A stretch of DNA of 45,258 nucleotides from Nephromyces sp. MM_2019 (lineage: Eukaryota > Apicomplexa > Aconoidasida > Nephromycida), in assembly GCA_015657535.1 (NCBI GenBank), contig JADHZB010001212.1, positions 1 to 45,258 of the forward strand. Reading direction: 5' to 3'. Shown piece after piece: positions 12,015 through 24,260 of the stretch. Numbering within the stretch: the first letter of the stretch is position 1; every line of letters starts with the position of its first letter. The translations under genes and the position numbers were made by a program. Under the pieces are notes generated by a model. It saw only the letters and a list, made by a program, of their open reading frames with translations. It was not told where the DNA came from and did no database searches.

Positions 12015-14305
12015 CAATCGAACTACAAGTCTTACCCTGATCTTGCAAATACAAAAGTTTATGGAGACTACTTTTTATCGGAAGACACTGATATTTAAAA
12101 ACATATTAATAAATCAATTACACCTTGAGACACACTCACTTTTTCGACATAGTCATATTAAACTTAATGCACACCAAAAAATTGAGGAATAAATTTATAA
12201 AGATTGATATAGACAGATACATTAAGATACACAAACACAACCTCCAATAAACCAATAATATACAAAGATGTATCTAATGACCTAGATATCTACTTAAGTG
12301 AAATTGATTTTTAAACAAACTGTTGTAAAAATAAAAATTTTACATCTCATTTCAATCAACACTACTTTATTTTTATCAACGGTTTTTATTTTTATCAAAG
12401 GTATTTATTTTTATCAACGGTATTTATTTTTATCAACGGTATTTATTTTTATAACTAATAATTTGTTATACTAATCGTCATATTGGCCTTATCTAGCAAT
12501 GAATTTACAAAACTAAAAAACATGTTATACACTAATTTTTACACTTTCAATAAATTAGAAAATCAAATCAAAATTTTCTATAATGTTAACATAAAATCTT
12601 GAAAATTTGACTTTCATTTTTAACCTAAATAAACCAAATAATAAAAATTATATAAATTTTTAATAAAACTTTTACACCTTCGCCCATTCCTGTTTAAAAC
12701 GGGCCATGTTTAAATACTCAAATGAATAAAACTAGTACGTTTTCAATAAGCAACAAATATACAAAAATGCTAAATACGTTAACGCATTATATGATTTATT
12801 ATTCACTTGACTTGAAGGCTTAATTAAATATATACAGACACCAAAAATATTCATACAAATAAACCTTACTTAGTTTAAAATAAAAAATGATTAAATACTA
12901 GAAAGAAAAAAGTAAAAGTTGAGAGATAATCCCAAAATTTCAAATAACTAGTCTAAAGCAAAATTTAACTATTCAAATGATTGAGTAAATAAATAGCTTT
13001 TAAATATTCCAATAACTATGTACACACACAACACCAAGTATTGAATAACTTGCTAAACACTTAACATCAAAAAGTCAAATAACAAAGTAAGTATAAACAA
13101 AAATGCAAACTTAAATGTAAAATATCTTGACACTCCCAAAATAATAATATAAACCGCCTTTAAAGCAAATTAATTAAATACTACAATTAACTTAATTATC
13201 TGTACATATTGCAAACTTTAATCTAACTCTCAGATAAAATAAATACACGCTAGAATGAAAATAGGTTTAACAAATTTTCGCACCCACAGTTATTAACACA
13301 TTAAATGGTACATACTAGCTAGAAATTATAACTCTTATAGAATTACAGCTTATAAAATTGAGGAGGCGAAGCAAATAAAACTTTAGTTTATGCACTTTGA
13401 TAATTTTTGGAGTCTTCTTTAAGAAATGAAATCAAAATAATAAATAAACCAATTACAAAACATCTAAAACTTGTATTTATACACTTGAAAAGTAACAAAA
13501 GTGAAAATAATAACACACAACTTTATCTTAAAAGATTTATAAAAGAGTGAGACTGGGTGTATTTAGCTTTAATAATAGATTTTTTTAAGCAAAATGCATA
13601 CATTTAAAATAATTTATAGTAGCGCTTCACAAACACTTTAGTAAGTGCTTCGATTGAAAAAGCTCCTCAATTTGGAGGCCCTGTTTTAGTACCCATTTAG
13701 GTCTTATACATAATCTAAAACATTTTCGAAGCTGGGCTAAAGCAAATTCAAGACAAATGATGTCTTAATCTTGAAAATTTATTTTGAAATTCATTAAATT
13801 TATGTATACATAGCGATTTCATTTTATAATATTATAATCATAAAAGGGCACCTACAAAAATAATACAAGCCTCCTAAAAAACATATAAACAAAATTCTAC
13901 ACCCAAGACTACCAAGAAAGAGCTTCGAAAAATAACACTTGAAAAAGACAATTATACATCCACTTGATACTCAACAAAAACATTGCATAAAAGCACACAT
14001 ACAAAAACCTAAAGCAAGCACAACAACAAGAAAACACACTTGTAAACACAAATAAGATTCATACTAATTAAGATACCTAAATTAAATTTATACAAAAAAC
14101 ATACGCTTTCAAGCACAAAGTATATGCACAAAATACAAGAAACGTATAAATTATAAACAAAAAAACATAAAAAATGAGCATAAACACAAAATCTGAGAAC
14201 CTTTGAAATAATGTATGAAAGGAATAGCCAATCAACAATGTTCATGATATCAAGATTTAGAAAAAAAAACTAAAAGTGTATAAAAAGAACACGTGATATT
14301 CCAAG
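12015..14305. other. Intergenic region, A-rich
   Basis: No convincing exon on either strand. It contains the short tandem repeat at 12364-12452. A hydrophobic 78-codon open stretch on the minus strand (14009-14245) is made of Cys, Phe, Leu and Tyr from complementing CA-rich DNA and was not called. The right end is the promoter region of the pseudokinase gene. Confidence 0.5.
12364..12452. repeat. 19-bp tandem repeat, about 4.6 copies
   Basis: The unit TATTTATTTTTATCAACGG recurs with exact 19-nt spacing, its 3' ends falling at 12382, 12401, 12420 and 12439. Copies differ by single bases (AACGG versus AAAGG). It lies about 350 bp downstream of the PqiA-like gene, beyond the likely 3' UTR. Confidence 0.85.
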
Positions 14306-17300
14306 ATGCCTTTAATTAGGCCACCAATCATCCCTGGCAAAGACTCTGTGGATAGCACGAGATTCCCGGTAAATACTTGCAGTACACTTCGTGTTGATTT
14401 CATTAAACAGTTTGATAGTTATAATCTCTCAAACATCTCCAAAATTCCTTGAAATTATGCTATATATTTACATCAAATCCAATATTCGAAGTATTTAAGA
14501 ATGTATAATTTCTATATTTATTCAATGAAATCCAAAATACAAGGTTTTCAATTTGAAAACCAGTATAATTCCTAATTCTGGCCCATTACCTTGTTTATGA
14601 GTAAAACTTATTACTTATAACTAAAATATTTAATAGATTCCTTCGGAGTTTCGAAGATATGATTTTACAACTTGTGTGAAAAAATTCGATATATCAAACA
14701 TGAAGATGCTTGATATATTACATATTGGTACTAAATCTACCACGATTCTTGCTGTAAATCAAGAAACTCAAAACGAAGTTGTTTTAAAAGCATTCTTGTA
14801 CTCTATGAGGGCAGATGGTGGAAAGAAAGCGGTAAACTAAGTTGGAAAACATTGAATAAAGCTTAGTATAAATTATTAAAGGCACTAGTGCCAATAAAGT
14901 GTATATATACTTGTTGACTTATGTGTTATAAATGTAATTAATTTTAATTTTTTTAGTTAAGTGATGCATCATATATGGTTTTTAGGGATATTCCTCTGAG
15001 ACACATTTCATAAACTTTATTTACTTAATTCTATACATACTTATTTTATTTGTGCACATCTCAATATATACATATACTTGTGTGGTTTGATGTGGAGTCC
15101 TATATGATACAAAAAGCTATACATAGAATTTTTTTACGGAGTTAATACATATAAAATTAAAATACTTATACAGTCATAGATAGGATTCATCTAATACTTA
15201 GCATGCTTGTATTGCACGAATTCAAGATTCTCACACATGCTCCTTATACATTGAAACGATTGCACAAATCCAAAATGTATAAAGATTGAAACATTAATCT
15301 TATGTTAATAAATTCCAGTTTGATGATTTCTTAACTGAGCTCCAAACCTTAATTCACTTGGGCTTTAATAACACTGAAATACCAAACCCAAGTTGTCCAC
15401 ATATTTTAAATTTGAAAGGGTATGGAATATACCTAAATCAACCAGCACTTATACTAGAGCCATTGAGTGGAAATATGAGAGATGTATTAGAGTTTAAGAA
15501 TGACCAAAATTCTGACATTTTTCTTTGGTAATAACCTTTTAGATTATTTGGCTAGAAATGTTCATTTGTTTACCAATTTTATGCTACATTTGTTTGTCTG
15601 TTTCGTATGCGGGTTTGCTCTTTGTGTGTACATTTGTGTGTTTTGTGCTATGGGTGAGTGTAATTTGTATTTCATGCGCGTCTAAGCTTTATAATATTTG
15701 TTTGTTCGAGCTCCGTCCTAAATTAATAAATTCTTTATATTTTCTCACAGCCAAAAAAAATCGGTGAGTTAAGCTTCACAAGAAAATCCACCTTAGTTAT
15801 TCCCAATAAATTGATAAATTTTTATGATAATTAAAAAGTTATTTTAAACAAATTTCTCTAGCAGTAGAGAGATTTCTTCAATTACCTCTGACCTAATTTG
15901 AATTTTTCAAATCAAATTTTTCAATAGATATTTCATAACATTAGACCTGATATCAAATTATATCACTGGCTTATTTGGAGTCGACAAATGTCTGATTCCT
16001 TGGTTTATTTACATTCTAAGAAAATTGTTCACTGTGCAATAAAACCTCAGGATTTTATGGTAATTCAAAATAATTATTTTTCAGCTTTTGAGCTTTTATA
16101 CAAAAACATAGAACATATTTTCATTCACACATATTATATTTAAAAGCTAATTACATATAAGCACAGTATTGAGCCCACATACACATGCATACACGAATAC
16201 ATACATTTACATTCCTTTTAGTTCCATGGGTACTATTTCTTTGATTACGTTGTCCTTACAAACTTCACACAAGCTCAGAACTTAGACTCACCAAACATTG
16301 AAGCGGTCTTGGGCTGTTACGAAAATTATACGCAAGACTTAAAAGACCTACGATATCCACAGATTGCACCAGAAATATTAGATGATCAAAAAATTACAGA
16401 GAAGGCTGATATTTGGTCTTTGGCACTAATTATCCATGAACTGTTCAATGGTAGGTGTTTGAGTTATAGTTTATTATGTATTCATTTGTTAATTTTCATG
16501 TATGTGTAGCATATTTAGCTTGTGAGTGCGGTTTTTATTTATTTGGAATGTTTTTATCTGTTTAAAATCTTGTATGTGTACTTGTGTGTAGAAAAGCTTT
16601 AAATTTACATGTGTTTTCAAAAACTTGTTATTATTGATTAAACTATGATAAAAATTCATTGAAATTGAAGAAAATTTTCATACTTAATTTTAGGAGATAC
16701 CGAATACCCTCACGACGAACCTCTTTGTGACCATCAAACTTACAAACAGGAAAGAGTAGTAAGTAAACTTAAATATTCAAAATTATCATATGAACAATTT
16801 TAATCAATGTAATTTTTACAAATAAGAGTACATGTGATTTTCCTTTGTAATTTGTACTATTCAATCTAGCAAAATCACATCAATAACATTTATAATAGCA
16901 TGTTGCACAACTCATAATGTCATGTAATGTGTAACATATCAAATTGTTCAGAAACTATAAATCTTTGAGCTGAAATTAATTTATTTATTGTTATAGCCCC
17001 CAAAGATATCAATAAACTTATGCGACCAAATCTTAAATGAGTTTGAAAGCTGGGTATATTTTATATTAAAAAATCACAATATTGGAGCTCAGCTATTTCA
17101 AGAATGTATTGACCTACAAGTTATAATAAAAAACACCATAATTAACACTCTCTTTGATTCTTTGAAATTAGACCCAAATCTACGACCAAACGCTATAGAG
17201 GTAACTGATAATTAGTTTTAACTTGGAGAAATTACATAAACTAAACAATTTGCATGGCTTATGTATCTTACGCACTTAACGGTACATAGTTATTTTACAC

Positions 17301-17584
17301 ACACTGTTAAAATTCAAGTCTTGATACAGATTTTGCCCACTGTAAATCATACATACTAACTATTCATGAACTTTTTGTTATAAAGTAGTAAGGATTTAAT
17401 ATAAGCGTATTCAATATAATAATCTAAAAACATAAATTAGTATAGCACACCTTATATACATTCTATAATTATAATAAAAATCTCTATATCTTAATATCAG
17501 ATTTCGAGGCAATTTGATTTATTAGTCGATTTGTTAGATAAATTCCTCATTGATATAAATTACGCACAAAAACCAAAATCGTGA
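14306..17584 (+). CDS. Predicted pseudokinase (protein kinase fold, catalytic Asp lost)
   Basis: Nine exons: 14306-14368, 14637-14831, 15319-15527, 15751-15763 (13 nt), 15928-16059, 16222-16450, 16694-16758, 16997-17200 and 17501-17584, all GT-AG and phase-consistent, giving 397 aa. The kinase fold is clear: a degenerate glycine loop HIGTKSTTIL (about 51-59), the VAIK-type lysine in VVLKAF (K72), an alpha-C glutamate candidate (E93), the catalytic-loop region LHSKKIVHCAIKPQDFM (about 189-204), the DFG region VLTNFTQ (about 215-221), APE in IAPEIL (253-255), DIW in subdomain IX (267-269) and the subdomain XI arginine in LRP (R365). HRD has become HCA and DFG has become NFT, and the Mg-binding Asn of the catalytic loop is Asp, so phosphotransfer is unlikely. 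It probably works as a scaffold or allosteric partner. The subfamily is not identified; no signal peptide is seen. Confidence 0.85.
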
Positions 17585-18356
17585 ATAAAATAAAAAACAA
17601 ATTTAAAGGAAATAGAAAATTCAGTTTAAAGCCTGAAATTAGAAAACACATTTAACTTATATAAAATGTGCTACACTTTATATTTTTATTGAATTACTTG
17701 TAAATTATCTAATACACATAACCATGAATACTCATATACATACATGTATCTATGTATCTATTCACGCAAATTTATATATTAGCACACATATATGTGCATA
17801 TATTCACACAAAATTGTTTATAAAAGCATACGTATATACCAACACAGATGTGTGTAACAATAAACAGATTTTTATAAATTCACATGCTTATATATAAACT
17901 AAAGCACATATCTATCTACAAATAAATACAATTTTATACACATTTAACATATATACCCAAACAGAAAAACATGCCCAAGCATAAACATAAACAAATAATC
18001 ACACAGAGATTAAACAATAATCATGAGTTAAACATAAGTTTAGAAGGTTTATTAAATTATGACTATTCGATTTTAGATATGAATTAATAAAGCTTAAACA
18101 AAATAGTAGTATATAATTAAGCAACAACCCTTAATCGTCCAAAACAAATACATAATTTAGTTCAATGATTGTCGCAAATACCTAACTAAATCAAACCAAA
18201 ATTTGCCAACTGTTTAGATAAAGCAAACATTAAAGCTATCTATATATTATAACTTAACAAACTACACAAAAATAACAAGCTATATAACTTTCTACTGCAA
18301 TTATATATATTTATTTCTACTCGTTTTTAAAGCAAAATATAATTCGAATTTACCAG
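17585..18356. other. Intergenic region
   Basis: About 770 bp of AT-rich sequence between two genes on the same strand, with scattered ACACATA/TATATA low-complexity runs. No exon, RNA gene or strong repeat seen. It must hold the 3' end of the pseudokinase transcript and the promoter of the RRM protein gene. Confidence 0.5.
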
Positions 18357-21262
18357 ATGGCTAAGCTTAAAACAAAATGTATTACAGATTCAACTAAGGT
18401 GGGCCTTTCAACAACGCATATAGGCGCTACACAAAAGGCTAAATCATCAGTTAAGAAGGACAAGTCATCAGTTAAGAAAGTTAAATTAACCCGTATAAAA
18501 CTTGACAATGTTGACTCAATCGATAAAACAATCCCCTCACACACACCCACAACACCTTTACAAACCACACATACATCACGTGAAGACTTCCCACCTAAGA
18601 AAACAATGACATCATCTACCCCAGATATAACACCGAATTCCTACCAACTTGGTTTTATACAGTCGATGCTATCAAAACACAATAAAAATAAAGAGCTGGA
18701 TAAGAATGACACCCAAAACAATGATTCCATCAGTCAAATAGTGAGGGCATTTGAATCAAGTACACAGGAATTTGTTGTTCAGCCTTTTCTTGAAAATGGT
18801 TATTTCTAACACTACTAAGATTTCGATTCATACGCAAAATATGATTAATTTATTCAGTATGATTAGACTCATTTCTCACTATGAAACAATTTTATAGCTT
18901 TTACAAGAAACCATAGACACACATAAACACCCTTCAATCATACCTATAAACACTTTTTATATTTCTATAAGAAACTAAACAAACAGTTTAGCACCCTTTT
19001 GATATCTTCATAACACAATTATATCATTATAAGAAGCACCGCACGCAGATAAATTAACACCCTCCTATTATGTTAATAACTCTTATAGGAAGTATTGAAG
19101 ATCAAAAACCGAAGCTTGAGGCCTCAGCCAATGTTGCTACAGGTACACTCCTATTTCTCCTTATTTACAAACACGTACAAACTTTTTTTTGTAAACAAAT
19201 ATGTTTATAAGAGAGAATCAGCCCATAACAAACAAATACTAAGTCACACACACCCACTCATATTGGATTAATCACACAATTGTAATCAATCCATTAAAGA
19301 CACAAAATCATAATCAGTAATTCATAATCAATCACAACTACACACAATTAATCAACCAATAATTCCATCAATCAATCAAACACAATCACAATCACACACT
19401 AGACACATTAAAAATAATTATTTGATCCTTTGAAAACAGTAACTACTTTTCCGTTTATGCAGAATCAGGAAAAATCAAGTCGAACCAGATCAAGGAAAAT
19501 TGGGAAAATAAAACTTTGAACAATAAAAATTTAGAAAGAGATGAGATGACTATATTTATTGGAAATTTACCCCTTGAAGGCATCAATTCTAGTGAGATTT
19601 TTAAGCACTTGAATTTATCAAAGAACGAGGTTGTATCGGTAAGTTTGGGACTTATTTACACTCATAAAATTTCAAATGTTTTAGGCTTATGCACACACTT
19701 TTTTATAACTGTCCTTGGCTCACAAAAATTTTACCTAATTAAATGATTATATTAAATCTTATCCACATAATACCAAATACTTCTGTTATTTTAAACACAC
19801 AGAAGCACTTACATCTCACTATGCTTTCCTATCTCTTCTCAGCTTAGATTTCGATCGATACCCATTCACCCCAAATTCCAAAAGAATATCAAGGCTGGCT
19901 GTTTAAGCAAGAAATTCTCTGTAAGTCCTAAAATTACTTATTTTGCTCACACCCATTTTTGTTTGTGTATCCACCTTATTTTCTTAGGATACAATTTCAA
20001 CTAAGAATGCCTATGTTGTTCTCAAGGATAGCCATTCTATTGACAAGGTACTCAAGAAAGATGTAAGTACACAAAAACTTCAACTTAATTTCCCAACTAA
20101 TCAAATTTCTATTTAAAACAACTTTCAGAACACACAATTCAACGGTAACACTATTCGCGTTGATCGCGCAAACAGGGGCTCTCAATATAGTGTAAGTTAA
20201 TCGCTTTTATTCACAGCTTTAGGATAACCTTAAATCACATCATCTATAGACCTTTGATGTCAAGAAAACTATTTTTGTGGGTAATTTACCACCCTTGGTA
20301 AAGGAAGAGGATTTAAGGGCATCATTTGCACCCTATGGTTTTGTTAAAGGTAGATATAAATATATTGGTATATGCCTTACACTGGTTAAATCATTCATAT
20401 ATATTAGCTTGAATACTTGAGATACCATATCTTTCAATAATGTCTTCAAATTTACTTAAATCGAGAGGCTAATTCATAGCTTTATAATATTAATCAACTC
20501 CTTCAGGTGTAAGGGTGATAAGAAACCGAGCAACTTCAACATCTAAAGTAAGTACAGAAACACAATCAAAGACTTTACTCTTTTCAATTACACAATTCAA
20601 AATTCGTAGGGTTTTGGTTTTGTACTTTTTGAGGATAGAGTATCTGTAGCTAAGTCACTGCAAGCCCAAGGAACAATTCAAGTTCAAGTAAGGGTCTTGT
20701 GTGTATAAGATATAATATGAGTCTTTCTGTATACATATCAAATTTTTATGTTTAGTAAAACTCTAATATTGTGTTTAGATGGTTTTTATGTTTCCATGAA
20801 TCCATTATGAATATTAAGGTTTTAAGTAGATGGACTCTTGCTACATATTATTTACAGGGCCGAGAGGTAAGGATTACAAGATCAATGAAAGAAGAAGTTA
20901 TCAAGAATGGTAAACAATAATGTATCTTACTTGTATTTTTTGTAACGCATATACCGAGATAAAACCCTCTCACATATATTAAACCAACAATTGTTTTCAG
21001 ATACCCATACATACAATAATAAAAACAAGGCCAAGATGAAAAAAGAGTATGATGACATATAAAATTAACTTATTTTGCCTTCCTTTAAATGAATTATTCC
21101 ATTTTTTCATTTTCTAGAACTTACAAAAAGCTAGCTGAAAGGGGAAATCTAAAGGTAAACCCAATAAATTTCAAGGTATCACCCATTAAAAAATTTAGTG
21201 AAAATGCAAAGAGGAGAATCGAAAATAAACAAAAGAAATTGACCAAAAAGCAATCAGCATGA
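18357..21262 (+). CDS. Two-RRM nucleolar protein, RBM34/Nop12 type
   Basis: Twelve exons: 18357-18798, 19089-19142, 19463-19638, 19843-19920, 19988-20062, 20129-20191, 20250-20349, 20507-20547, 20610-20687, 20858-20909, 21001-21046 and 21118-21262; all are GT-AG and in phase, giving 449 aa. The N-terminal 190 residues are Lys/Ser/Thr-rich with a direct duplication SSVKKDKSSVKK. RRM1 starts with RNP2 IFIGNL (about 196-201) and has RNP1-like NAYVVLKD. RRM2 has RNP2 IFVGNL (about 304-309) and RNP1 GFGFVLFE (about 344-351). A basic tail rich in Lys and Arg follows. Two closely spaced RRMs, a long spacer in RRM1 and basic ends match RBM34 of animals and Nop12 of yeast, which act in pre-rRNA processing for the large ribosomal subunit. 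The family call rests on architecture and motifs; other two-RRM proteins remain possible. Confidence 0.85.
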
Positions 21263-23398
21263 AGGTTATAATGACAACAAAAAAATATTATAATCAAGCT
21301 ATAATAGGCCTAACAGACATTATTTCGCCCATTTATTGAAAGGAGTATGATTCTTCAGTTCAAATATAAGATATAAAACTCTTTTCTGTTATTTGATAAA
21401 CAATACAAGCTTGAATGGAAACAATCTTGTATTTTTTTTTTTAACACTATACTCTGTTGCTTATTTCAATTTAATTTTAATATTTTGATTATAAAATGTT
21501 TGAGCCACTTCTATTCTATATATATATAAACATTAAGTTAATATATTCATCTTATCGCAAAAATAATTGATTAAACTAAATTTGATTAATAAAATTTGAT
21601 GGCCCAAATATCCGAATGAATATAAAATTGAACTTGATTCACAAGTTATGAGATTGCATTATAAATCAATTATGAAAAAATATCATTTGGGATTATTATT
21701 TATAAATGATCTTTGCCATATCTGAATAAACATGTTGCTATTCTTCTCAGCCAAAAGCTGTATGTATGTTGTATTTTTGTTTACTATTTGCGTTGATTGC
21801 AATATGTATAGGTATATGGGTGGTATATAGCTAAGTATGTATAGTTTATTAAACTATGATATTCAATAAAGAAATTCACAGCACTATGAAAGGTCCCTGG
21901 GTTAAATAAGAGAGTTGTAACCCAAGGTCAGGTGTTAGTTTGTTTACAAGTTTTATTTAGGGACGAATTTAAAACCTAAGATGTGTTAGTTACAAAAAAG
22001 AATTTATCTAGTAGGTCCTTTTACTAACACTTTATTGATTATTTAAACTAACTCAAGAACTAGATATAAACCAAAAACATCTTCTAAATAAATATGGTGT
22101 TGTTGAGTAATTTTAAGAAAATTTAGCTAATGAGATCTTTTGTGTAATAATAAAAGTCAACTATTTAGGAGATAGTTTGTTCTATTTATACTAGACAAGA
22201 TGGTTTTGAGATTTCAAATAGTGTCAACGCCAGGGATTCTGATGAATTCTTCTATTTATCAAGTTCAGTTATTTTACAAATTAGTTAATTACATGGTAAG
22301 CATTTCTACCTGTTGTGCACAGGTTTGCAAATATTCGAGTCACAAAACTTATAATTGTATAATAATGTAAAAAAATTATTAGGCAACTTTAACTCACAGG
22401 AGTAATTCAATGCGACAACTAGGTGTGATAATTTCATGAGATAAATTGGTCAAATAATTTGGTATAATGGTTATGCAAGGGTGATTTACTGCAATAACCT
22501 AATTGAATAATTAAAAGACAAAGCCCTTTAAATAAAATCAGTGAAGTTTAATTTGACCAAAGTTATTCGTTAGCTATGCAAAGACCTGAAATAAGTAAGG
22601 ATAACAATAATTGTAGTTTAAATTAGTCTAATAAAATATTAAAATGTTCCGTATATTAGTTCCCTTTGTGGACGTCGAAAGATACTAGAAGCTTTGGGTT
22701 AGACATTGAGTTTTGGGTAATCCAAAGTGAAAGTGACGTTAGTTTACTCGAGGGCGCGGTTTTATCTTAGTTTCTAGTGGTTTACTAATGTTATACGCGG
22801 TGAAGATTGTAGTGTGTGCAAATCTTCACGGTCAGGAGCAGATTTCTAACAACTCTTAGCTCAATTTTAAACTAGTGAAATTCGTGTGTGTAATTATGAG
22901 GAAATCGGGAAAGTTAGCAAATTTTGTGATTTCTGGGAATTACGAGGGAATGTGATTTTTAGAGTTCACGTTAAAAGTTAAAAGAAAGCGTTAAAATCTC
23001 TCTAAAATTGGTTATCTCTGAGGGATAAGTTCTTAAAAAGTTTTTCTATATTATTCTTGTTCTTATCTTCTTTTCTACGATTAATCTTTTTAGTATTCTT
23101 TTATTCTTCTTGTTGGGGGGGGGGTTTTGGAATACACTATTTAGTCAATCTGCGCTGAAGAAACTCTTCGGGTTATCTTCAAGTATTAGTTGTTTACGCG
23201 TTAACGCTTTACTAGTCATCCTTATGGTTTTAGTTTACTTAAAGATACTAGGCTTAACTTCCTCGTGGCACTACTCGTTGTCTAAGTCTAGCCTTTGTTA
23301 ACACTACATATCTAGAGTGTCAGATGGCCTAGTAAGACTGAAGAATTATTGCTCTTAGTCTCGCCGGATATCTAGTCATGCATCACAAAAAATATTAA
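21263..23398. other. Intergenic region with a composition-shifted block
   Basis: About 2.1 kb without a supported exon. The first part is ordinary AT-rich DNA. From about 22650 to 23395 the base composition is noticeably richer in G and C than its surroundings, with many CTAG tetramers, a 10-nt G run (23115-23124) after a pyrimidine tract, and a 9-bp stem-loop (22800-22829). A 63-codon plus-strand open stretch (23110-23301) has no splice or family support. The block may be an old mobile-element fragment or an unrecognised RNA gene; neither can be shown here. Confidence 0.4.
22800..22829. repeat. 9-bp perfect stem-loop
   Basis: GTGAAGATT (22800-22808) pairs perfectly with AATCTTCAC (22821-22829) across a 12-nt loop. 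It lies inside the composition-shifted block upstream of tRNA-Tyr. Function unknown. Confidence 0.6.
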
Positions 23399-23481
23399 CC
23401 GGCGATAGCTCAGTTGGTAGAGCGGCAGACTGTAGAAGTGTGGTTATCTGTTGGTCGCTGGTTCGATTCCAGCTCGCCGGA
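23399..23481 (+). tRNA. tRNA-Tyr (anticodon GUA) with a 10-nt intron
   Basis: The acceptor arm CCGGCGA pairs with TCGCCGG, with A as discriminator base. The D arm GCTC...GAGC, the anticodon stem GCAGA/TCTGT and the T arm GCTGG-TTCGATT-CCAGC all form. The anticodon GTA is at 23432-23434. An intron of 10 nt (23436-23445) follows G37 at the canonical site between positions 37 and 38; the same length can be drawn shifted one base right. Internal promoter box A (TAGCTCAGTTGG) and box B (GGTTCGATTCC) are intact, and a T5 run at 23482-23486 follows. Nuclear tRNA-Tyr with a short intron is usual in eukaryotes, including apicomplexans. Confidence 0.97.
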
Positions 23482-23486
23482 TTTTT
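23482..23486 (+). terminator. RNA polymerase III terminator of tRNA-Tyr
   Basis: A run of five T residues follows the discriminator base directly, the usual Pol III stop signal. Confidence 0.75.
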
Positions 23487-24260
23487 GGATTATTGTTTCT
23501 ATTTTGTCTTTATTTATGACTTTTTGAGTCAGATCGCTTGATAACTCCTAATTATTGCTTATCAATTATTTATGTAATCAAGAGTATAGATATTATCACG
23601 TCATGCTTGTCTATATGGCTATAACAAGTGAATGCTACTTTTGAATCAAGTACTTTAGTATATTTATCTAATTCTGAATTATAGTTTCGATTAGCTATAT
23701 TTAAAATTATTCACCTAAAATAAGCTGGATTGATCAAATTAAAGCTTATTGAAATTTCTAATAATCACAGCAGATCTTCAAAAGTCAGATGATCTATAGC
23801 ATTTCAAACATGTAATATCTAATTTAGGCTATGATTGACTTCAACACATGTACACCTACATATTTTTCTCTTATTTAGTAATAATTACATATGTTGATTT
23901 ACAAGATTTAGCTAAGCATGTATATATGATTCACACCAAAAATTTAATTTTTTTCAAAACCTTATACACTGTAGTAGAAGTCACCTTATATGTTTTAGAG
24001 AGCAAAGCAATAAATGACTACAATGTGATAGACTCCAAGAGTCAAATGTTAGAAGACTGATAATTCGATATTATTTATATTTAATAAGCACAACATCATG
24101 CATTCCCTAACACCAACTGAGAGGCTTAGCTACTTTTATCAGATTTAAAAAGCCATTTCATTCATAGCTTCTAAATGGTGTAAAACTGGATTTGATTGAC
24201 TGTATAAATCTCTTATCATTTATACTTAATTGCTTTTACAAATAACCTCTATTTAATAAA
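23482..24260. other. Intergenic region between tRNA-Tyr and the STEEP1-like gene
   Basis: About 780 bp, mostly non-coding. A plus-strand open stretch ending at a TGA at 24058-24060 follows an acceptor-like TTATTTAG near 23878. Its codons (with Asp, Glu and Lys, ending SKSQMLED) look somewhat coding, but no start exon could be joined to it in phase, so no gene was called. Confidence 0.4.

Noticed and set aside
11585..12054. Overlapping minus-strand open frames across the end of the PqiA-like gene
   Set aside because: They are antisense to a clearly coding exon and lack features of their own.
14009..14245. Hydrophobic 78-codon minus-strand frame that could be a small membrane protein
   Set aside because: Its Cys/Phe/Tyr/Leu content comes from CA/AAAC-rich DNA on the plus strand; no start context or related exons.
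23110..23301. 63-codon plus-strand frame beginning in the G10 run
   Set aside because: No ATG in good context, no splice partners and no recognisable protein features.
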